Part shown: positions 27,901-36,900 of the stretch, in pieces
Layout of the letters: each line of letters opens with the position of its first letter
How positions within the stretch are numbered: position 1 is the stretch's first letter
Origin: Blastobasis lacticolella
Taxonomy: Eukaryota; Arthropoda; Insecta; Lepidoptera; Blastobasidae
Assembly (NCBI GenBank): GCA_905147135.1
Contig: LR990042.1
Span: 10,097,545 to 10,161,544, forward strand
Length of the DNA: 64,000 nt
Reading direction: 5' to 3'
Program-made: the position numbers and the translations under genes
Notes under the pieces: generated by a model
What the model was told of the DNA's origin: nothing
The model's input: the letters and a program-made list of their open reading frames with translations, nothing else
Database searches by the model: none

Positions 27901-30900
27901 CTAAAGCAACCGATTCCTAATTAGGATACAACGTAGGTACTAACTCAACCTCTGAAATAATTACGCCTCATCAAAATTTGCTATTGCATAAATTATTATC
28001 ATTCCCCTGCCCTTATTCCACGTTATGGGGTCGTCGCATATTCCTCGCTGCTATTCAACCCTATCACTCGTAATCTCTTAAATATATAATGGAACAAAAA
28101 GTTTTGACATTCCAACCACGGCATCACTAAATGGCAATTTAAATATTTTATCTCTGTAATTTCTTGTTTTAAATTCGCAACAAGTTAGCTTTAAGGGGTA
28201 CCATTATCCATCTTCCTTTACAAAGTTATGACAGTACTGAAGAATAATTTCCTATCTGCCATAACAAGGTCACGATTACTGTTGGTATAAAATTGTTATT
28301 GCTAATTAGTAAAATTTCGGTGCGTTATGTCAATTTCGTTTATGCCTTTGCGAACGAAATTCCTCGTAAACGGTGTCATTTCAGTTCGGAAGCCTTTAAC
28401 TACTGTCAGGGTTATTCTATGCCATACCTAGTTTACATACCTATACTTTCAAGTAAATTTCTACTTGTTGTAAACACTGAACATTCCTTAAGAATCTAAA
28501 TTCAAAAAGGCATCTGATGGTCTTGTATAGACCCGTCACACGAGGTCACTGTATACATGATTCACTAGGGTATACATAATGAACCTCCCTTCTAGTGGCC
28601 ATAAGTCCTGTAGTGGTTTATTATGGGCTGGGATGAGATGATAAAATTATAAACCTTACCACAGTAATTGTACGCAGCGTGGGTAGAAGCGTTACACAGG
28701 GTGAACCGATGACCTGGTAAAAATCGCCGGTACCAGCATACGGAAGGTACAGGACCGGCTTCTGTCTCTTTTGAGATCTCTAGGGGAGGCCTATACCCAG
28801 CAGTGGGCGTCTTTCGGTTGATATGATGAACCACACTATAATCATCTTGGCGTTAATGTCCCGGTTGTGCTCTCGCGCACGAGGGCCCGGGGTCCGCCTT
28901 GACCATGATCCAGGATTCGGCAGGTCAGGTAATTACAGTGGAGCGACTGTCATCTGACCTCCATGACCCTGCTAACAGGGGAACCTGACCAGATTAGAAC
29001 CACACTAATCATGTTTAATGTCTAGATAGACAATAGATGAATCGCCCAGTTTACGTAGATTGCACCACCTATCGGCTCGAGCACGAACGCCTAAACTTCG
29101 CTCGTATAACTCAAAAGACTAAAGTTTTGATGTCTGTAATGCTCTCACTAATACGTTTTCGAGATACGTAACACTAACTCGAGTTTAACTATGTACGCAT
29201 TGGGTTTATTTACGTAAATCTTTGTATCCGAGAGTAGTTTCGATCTCTTTACTATATTGCATAGGTAGTGAAGATAAAAGCGAAGCCGAATGTTTCTCGA
29301 AGCTTTATTGAGTAATTATTATATTCTAATAATAGCAAAAAGTTTTGGAGATTATTTAGGAAGTTTCTAAGTACCTATTTTCAAAATGGGATAGAACGTT
29401 GTCCAAGTATATTGAAATGATCGCTCTCGGGCGAATTAGATGTTGGCCATTCACCTTCATGCCACTTGAACTTGTGGTATGATAAGATTAGGCTTCTTAA
29501 ACTGACCGTGTGTGCATATGTTTGGATAGACATTTCACTTCGCTGAACATTCTCCCCGTGTGTAAATAAAGTTTGGCTTTTCCCGGGGGTAAATTTGACT
29601 TATTGGATTGGATCATAACACTGGTTCAAGCCAAATGATGGTGTGTGGCCACCATTAGCGAAGGAGATTACTCTGACGTTAAACTAACATTCATTACTTC
29701 GACAAGGTTCCATCCCATTCTGATTGCGCGCGGATCGATTATAGGTATTTCACTTAAAAAACCCAGGCATTGATTTAAAAAATGTAAAAAGTATCCAAGA
29801 AACCAACCACATTAACTTTTCTGTACTAATCAGCACGTTGAATTAGACTTATAATTTGTAAATCTGTTATTAATTACAGAAAACTCTATGTCTGGTGCCT
29901 CTACGTTGAATACCAAGACACACCGACAAAGAAACTACAGACAAAGTTCGATGCCAAAGTTAGGATTGCAAGACGATTACGGTAAGACAATCATGTTTTT
30001 ATAAAGAATTTCTTGGCGACTTCGAAATAGTTTACTATACTTTACTGACTAATGCGCTTATTACTCATTCCAAATTCAGTAACTGAATTCAGAAACATAA
30101 AGCGTGAGAGCAAATCAAAGTGGAATGTATTGCTCATAGAATAAGTTCCATTTTGGTATCACTTATATTAAGTCACGCGTCGCTCCGCTTTTCAAAAATC
30201 CGAGATACAAAAATGGACCTTATTCTATGAGCAATACATTCCACTTTGATTTGCTCTTACGCTTTTTGTTTCTGATGTCAGTTACTGAATTTAGGAATGT
30301 GTAATAAACGCATTATCTATACTTTGCTTACATCGTGCTTGGATAAGACGCTTTCCTAATTAGCAACGGTCGTGCGACCATGCTCATGCGACGGACGTCG
30401 CCCGACCAATAGGATACCTCAAAATCGCCCGTTGTATGGTCTTGTTCATGCGACCGTTGCCAATTGTGACAGCGCCTTAGTGTTCACCTATTCGATATTT
30501 CACTTAATTTCACTAAATACTATCTCGGTCACCACTTAAGATGTTTAAAACTGTATCAACGGTTTCGTTCTAGCTATACGGTTGTGACGGAGATCAGCTT
30601 GTTATTTTATAAAATTAAATCAAATGAATTCAATTCAATCTTGTTTTATACGAAAGTTTTACCAAAATAGTAGCTGAAAAAGTTTCATTACCCGAACAGG
30701 GATTCTCACAGGACCATTCCGTTGAGGCTTCGTCTGAGAAGGCGATAAATATTGTAGGTACTTTAAAAAGATTTTGTAGGTTTCAGCCTTTTGGATGGGT
30801 ATCTTTAATACAGTATCTTGTGGACCGTTACTGTTAATTGCTTAGTTACTTTTGCAAACAACAAATAAATTGAGTAAAGAAGTTACAGGTTTTGAATTTT

Positions 30901-33900
30901 CAAACAGGTATAAATTCCACTTATAAATTGTTGTTTAAAATAAAAATAGGCCCTTAAACATCCATAAACAATGAATCCCTCTGCCATATCCGACCCGCCT
31001 GCCAAGCGTGGAGATAACACTGATTTCCTCCACTAATACAGATGAGGCTTTCGTTAAATAATATACTTATTCTCTAATATTGTTAACATTTTTTACCGGC
31101 ATAAACTCCAAATCAAAGCCTGAAAAACCATTGTACCTATTATTTCACCTTCAAAACAATAAATTCCTCTAAAATCACACGTGTAAATAATTCAACCACG
31201 AACTTTGTTTACTTAGGGCTTTTGCTCCTATACGCGTTAATCTTATATATATTAATATAATCTGAAGTTATGATAACAAATCCAACAGATAGTCAACAAA
31301 ACTACGCCAGCATGGGCGTATGTCGAACCGAGTGTTTGAATATTCAACTAGAGGTGCCCCCTGGGCAGAGCAGTGGACTGGCAGTGCACGAGGAGAACGC
31401 CGCACTGGTCATATCTCATGTGGCAGTGCAGTCGCCAAGCTACAGGTGAAATTGCTTCTTTTAAATTCTTGAAGTATTTTTCTTGAGAAAATGCAATCTG
31501 ATTTTCGCCATTGGACATGACCCAGTAACCCATATTTTCGAAGTTAGAAGCAAAAAGTGCCCTAAACGATTTGGAAGATAACAAATAATGTATTATTTAT
31601 ATATCTGATTTTTTTTTTTCAATATTCTTGCTTACTTTGAATAGGTGTGGATGCTTACAAATACGAGACAGGGTTATGTCAATAAACGGCCACGAGAACC
31701 TAACAGTGGATGTCGCAAATGAGATACTGCAAAGAAGAAACGACTCACACAACCCCAAGTACCTCACCCTAAGCGTGGAATTCAGTATGCCCAATACAAT
31801 AGAAGCCTCGAGCGGCGTATTTAACGTGAAACTGGCGAAGACATCGGCCGGTCTTGGAGTTACTATCACAGGTAGGTATATTTTCTAAAACATGTTTACA
31901 CGTGTTTTTGTGTTTATGTTCAGCAGATCCTAAACTAACATCGTTAATTGCTCCCCTGTTGATAAACAAACGGGGTCCCAAGGAAATTCCAATTTAATCC
32001 GCCTCCTGATTTGGGTTGCGATAGGCTCAAATGAGAATACACGACGTATCAGTTTTCAATTACACTTCATTAAAGTATTATAATAAGCGACATCACGATA
32101 TTTAATATGCGACATAGAATAATAAAAATTCATTTAAAGAAACTATGTTTTTTCATTCGATGTTTGTTAACTATTTTTATTATTAAATATATTACAGGAT
32201 GCAAGCAAAAACTGCTAAGTAATGAGGAGCCAATGGTAATATCTGATATTAAGCCAGGATCGGTAGCACACCGCAGCGGAGCTCTTGCAGCGGGAGACCA
32301 GCTCCTGGCTATTAACGGACAACCTCTTCATAATTTATCTCTGGTACTTAATAATTACTTTTAATTGATGAAATATATCATACTAGCGTTTAAGTACCTG
32401 CAACTTTAGTCCTCAAAATGGATAATACCCTGATCCCCAATATTCATGTTATAATAGACGTCAACATAGATTTACCGTGAAAACTTAACAAATAAAGACA
32501 TACCTACGAATCCATGTACTTTTACGTAAATATTAATAACAAATTCTCACTCCTTTAAAACTTGCATTCAAACATTAAATTTGCATTTCAGGAAACTGCG
32601 TTCAATATACTTCAGAACTCACCAGATGATATAATTACTCTAAAAGTCAGAAAACGTGACCTAGCCGAAGATTGGTCTAATGTTCGCAAGCAAAATGCAA
32701 AATTAGCATTGCAAAGTTTTAGCAATATCGAAATTAAAGCAGTAGTCCATAGTGGAGAAGATTCCGGACATCACACAGAGAGTCCTAATAACAGTGCAAA
32801 AGAAAGCGAAAGAAGCCACGGCAGCAATGAAAATGGAAATGCAGCTGTTTTTACAGTAGAGCTAATAAAACAAGAGAATGGACCTCTTGGATTGACTATT
32901 GCTGGAAGCGAAGATGTAAATCAACCCATTCTGTTGAGTGGTCTTGTTGAAGGTAAATTTTAGATAAGTATCCAGTTTATAAATGTAGGGCGCGGTCCGG
33001 CAGTGCCTGTCATTGGCGGGCGCTGCCCGGCTCTGTTTGGTATTGTCGTCGTGGGATGGGTGTGCTCCGGCCCAAGTGTCGGCCAAGGTGTCACTGTGTG
33101 TTTCCTTCCTACTTTCCTACCCCCCCTGCTTATTTTTAACAATTGAAAGAGATATTTAATGACCTAATCAATTAAGAAATTTTGTGTTTTAGTATGAGAG
33201 TTAGGGTTTCGTACCTCAGAAGAAAAACAACGTAACCCATATAGGATATCTCTGGTGTCCGTCGGTCGGTATGTCAAGAGCCTTTGTCTTAGGAACAAGT
33301 GGAAATATCAAGCTGAAATTAATATCAAATCAGCTCTGCAATCCCTTGGAGCAGTAAAAAAATTAAACTTCTAAGTCAACGTAATCAAAAGCTTCAGCTC
33401 ACAAGGGAATCAAACCCATAGGGTACTTCCCGTTGACCTAGAATCATGAATTTTTTTAAGAAGCAATACAATGTAGCACAAGTAATGAAAAAATACGATA
33501 TATAACCGCAGAATTGTAGTTTCGTCACAAACAAAATAGTCAACCAACTTATATAGTACATATGTAACTTTGTAATGTGTTTAAAGTACCAAAAAACTCT
33601 CTTTTAAGCGTGCATATTGACAAGTCACTTCGGAACACTACACTGCACGTGGCCCGACACGTCTTGGCCGTTTTTTTTAAATTGCCATTTATTTTATAAA
33701 TAGGTAGGACTACCAGATGTATAAACATGTCTAAGTCATTGTTGCATTTGATATATAAGTCATCGTAGTTATCACACCGAAAATACTTAAATAATTATTA
33801 ACTGTTCCAGGTGGCGTGGCAGAAAAAAGTGGAAAGTTGCAAATAGGTGATGAACTCTTGAGCATAAATGGTGAAAGCGTTCTCAGTAAACCCTTATCTG

Positions 33901-36900
33901 AGGCAATCAAACTATTACAACAAAGTGGTCAAAGAGTGCAGCTACAACTCTGCAGGAAAGTCATGGGTAAGTAAATATACGATAGGGCAATATAATTCTC
34001 GAGTAGCGACCACGTACCGGAAGACGCAGCGTGGGTAGGCTTCCCACATGAGGGACGGATAATTCGGTAAAGATCACGGGTACACAGGACCGGCCTATGT
34101 TAAGATCTCGGGGGAAGCCTATGCCCAGCAGTCTTCGGCTGGTATGATGATGATGATGATGATGATGAAGTACACACAGTACAGTAGTGGGATGTAGTAC
34201 AGTGAGATATTTTTGGCTTTAAAATTTACAGTGTAAACCATAAACATACAAATATGTACATAAAAATATAAGAAACATTTTTTGTTAAAATGTATGATTA
34301 AACTTAGTGGCCTAGCAATAAGAGGTTATTGCTAGGCCTAAGGTTCTAGTTGGGAAACTGGCAGAGTTTGATAAGTATACCAAAACCTTAAAGCAACACA
34401 GATTACCGATGAAACATTTGCCAGCGGCGGTCTAAGGCCCAAATAGACAATTTTGGTGTATTTCTAAACAATATATTTTACAACTACTATCCTCCTCTCT
34501 CTTAAAGTTTTACTCATAACTATATTTAACATATGCTCTCTTTATTATCTTCATTAATTTTAACGACGCTTGACACAGGTTCATTAGAAAGTGCAGAATG
34601 CAGTGCGAGAGACTCTAGCCATTCAACATCAAGCCCAGGCCTCTCAAATGACAGTGCTGTAGAATCCTGGGATCAAAATACGCCAGTTCGGACCAGTGCT
34701 AACTGTGGTAAGAAAAATTTTAACGACAATGAAATATATTGAAATAAATAAAAAATAATCATCGTGGCGTTAATATCCCGGTTGTGCTCTCGCGCACGAG
34801 GGCCCAGGGTCAGCCTTGACCATGATCCAGGATATGGCAGATCAGATAATTACAGTGGAATGACAATCTGGTCAGGTTACCTTCTACCAGGTAACCTGAC
34901 CAGATTGGATCATGGATATATATTCAGTCGCCTAAATGTGCAGGTTTCATCACGATGTTTTCCCTCACCGTAAGTGTTTGAATTCAAATAATGTACAAAA
35001 CTCAGAAAAGAGTCAATTTGGTACATGGCCTCTCGTTTACGAATCGGATACCCTGCCACTCGGCCACCTACGCTCTTTGAACTGAATATTGAACTATACC
35101 TTATAATTACTAAGCTTTTCATTATGCTAATAAAATTAATGTTACAGGAAATTCAGAAGTAATAGAGTACGCTATCCCTGACAAAACTAGGATGATGGAT
35201 AAACAGCCTTATTCACCAACGGACGAAGATAAACTAATGGCCTGTAATTACAATTCAGCAGCCCCATACAGTGTTAATGACTTGCCGTTGCCAAATTATT
35301 CACTAAACAACTCATTGAAGACTTTCCATTACGAGAACACATGTATAATTCCCGAGAACACGATGAAAAACAAACAGAATGTTACAAGAGAGGACGATGT
35401 TCAACAAATTGAAATATTAACGACGAACATGAAAGATTGCCAGTTGCATAATATGGAAAAGTCATCGTGTAAATGTGATTACGTACAAATGGGACCTTAT
35501 GGGATGGTGTCGCCGAAGAATAGGCGGCCGAATTGGGATAACGATTATTTGAATAATGGCATTTATACTATGACGACACCCCAAAAGTCGCCGTTGAAGC
35601 CTAGTATACCCGGTACCAGTTTTCAGTTTTCAACGAGTCCAATTTACGAGAACGACGGTAACTAATGATAGATACACTTATTATCCTTTTTGATTATGTA
35701 GAATAGCAATCAAAATATCTATGCAAAATATTGCTCCTTATTTAAACTAGGAAGCAAAATGTCTCAATTGCAAAAAACCTACCTATATAATTTTATTACA
35801 TAGACACACTTTTGAGACATTATTACTACCTAGACCAATAACTAAAATTGGCTGCTATATATTTTTTATATCTAATAAGCCAACCACATTACGGATCCCG
35901 ACAATCGTTTCTAAATACGGCGGCCTCTTTTAACTGCGCCATACGTCTACATTCACTGTAACCCTCCCATTACTTTTATCATTACAGGCCTTTACAGCGG
36001 CGAGACGGTCTCCCCGGCCCGGGGCTCAATTCACCACGTAATTCTGTACAAGGACGCCATATACGACGACTACGGGTTCTCGGTGTCGGACGGGTTGTAC
36101 GAACGCGGGGTGTACATTAATAGGATCAGGAAGGGCGGCCCCGCTGATATAGTGGGTTTGCTGAGGCCCTACGATAGGATTTTACAGGTTTGTTTAATTT
36201 GTAATAATAATCTCTGGATGCGAGGAACGTTCGGTGATGAGTCGGGAATTGTATTGTCGAATTGGTGGCACATTTTATGTTATGTAGCATTCGTGCAGGT
36301 AAAATTTTGGTTCTTTTTTTAGTTAAAAACGGGTTAACCCGTGGAAGCGTTACAGATAACTTTGTGTACGCTACACTTTTTAAGTAAATACTAATTAGAT
36401 ATCCATACGGTACCTGCGTTTCTACATTTTTGTTTTTCGTAGATGTTATAAGAGACAGTTGCCCCTTGCCATCAGGTGGGCTGTCCGCCTCAGTGCGTCT
36501 CAGTGCTGTCTGCCTCTGTCTGTCTGTCACTGTGTAGAATTAAAAAAATATATGTGAAGTGACACGATTACTTGTAACATTATTTTATTTCTTTAGGTGA
36601 ATGGCACGAGGACGGTAGATTACGATTGCTGTCTCACCGTCCCGCTTATTGCAGCTGCTGGTGATAGGCTCGAAATTGTGGTGCAGAGATTGGCAAGTAC
36701 AAGAGTGAGTGTGGAATTGAATTTAGAACCTAATATAGGAGAGGAATTTTTTTTTTCAAAATATCAAAACAATCTGTACTGGGTACACTAGGTATAGCTC
36801 GATATATTTTCCTCTTTTCATCAAATCACTGTTTTGCTGCAAAGGAGCATTGCTAAGCAATTGTAACATCGTTAATACCTACTGTTTGTATTGATTATTT

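Larger units (their letters stand above)
27837..29879. other. Grip intron after PDZ3, 2.0 kb
   Basis: It carries three adjoining repeat pieces at 28599-28997. The remaining sequence (27837-28598 and 29008-29879) shows no coding signal. Confidence 0.75.

Noticed and set aside
34145..34168. GAT repeat array as a regulatory or CRISPR-like array
   Set aside because: Simple microsatellite at a retroposon tail; no spacers, and the genome is eukaryotic.
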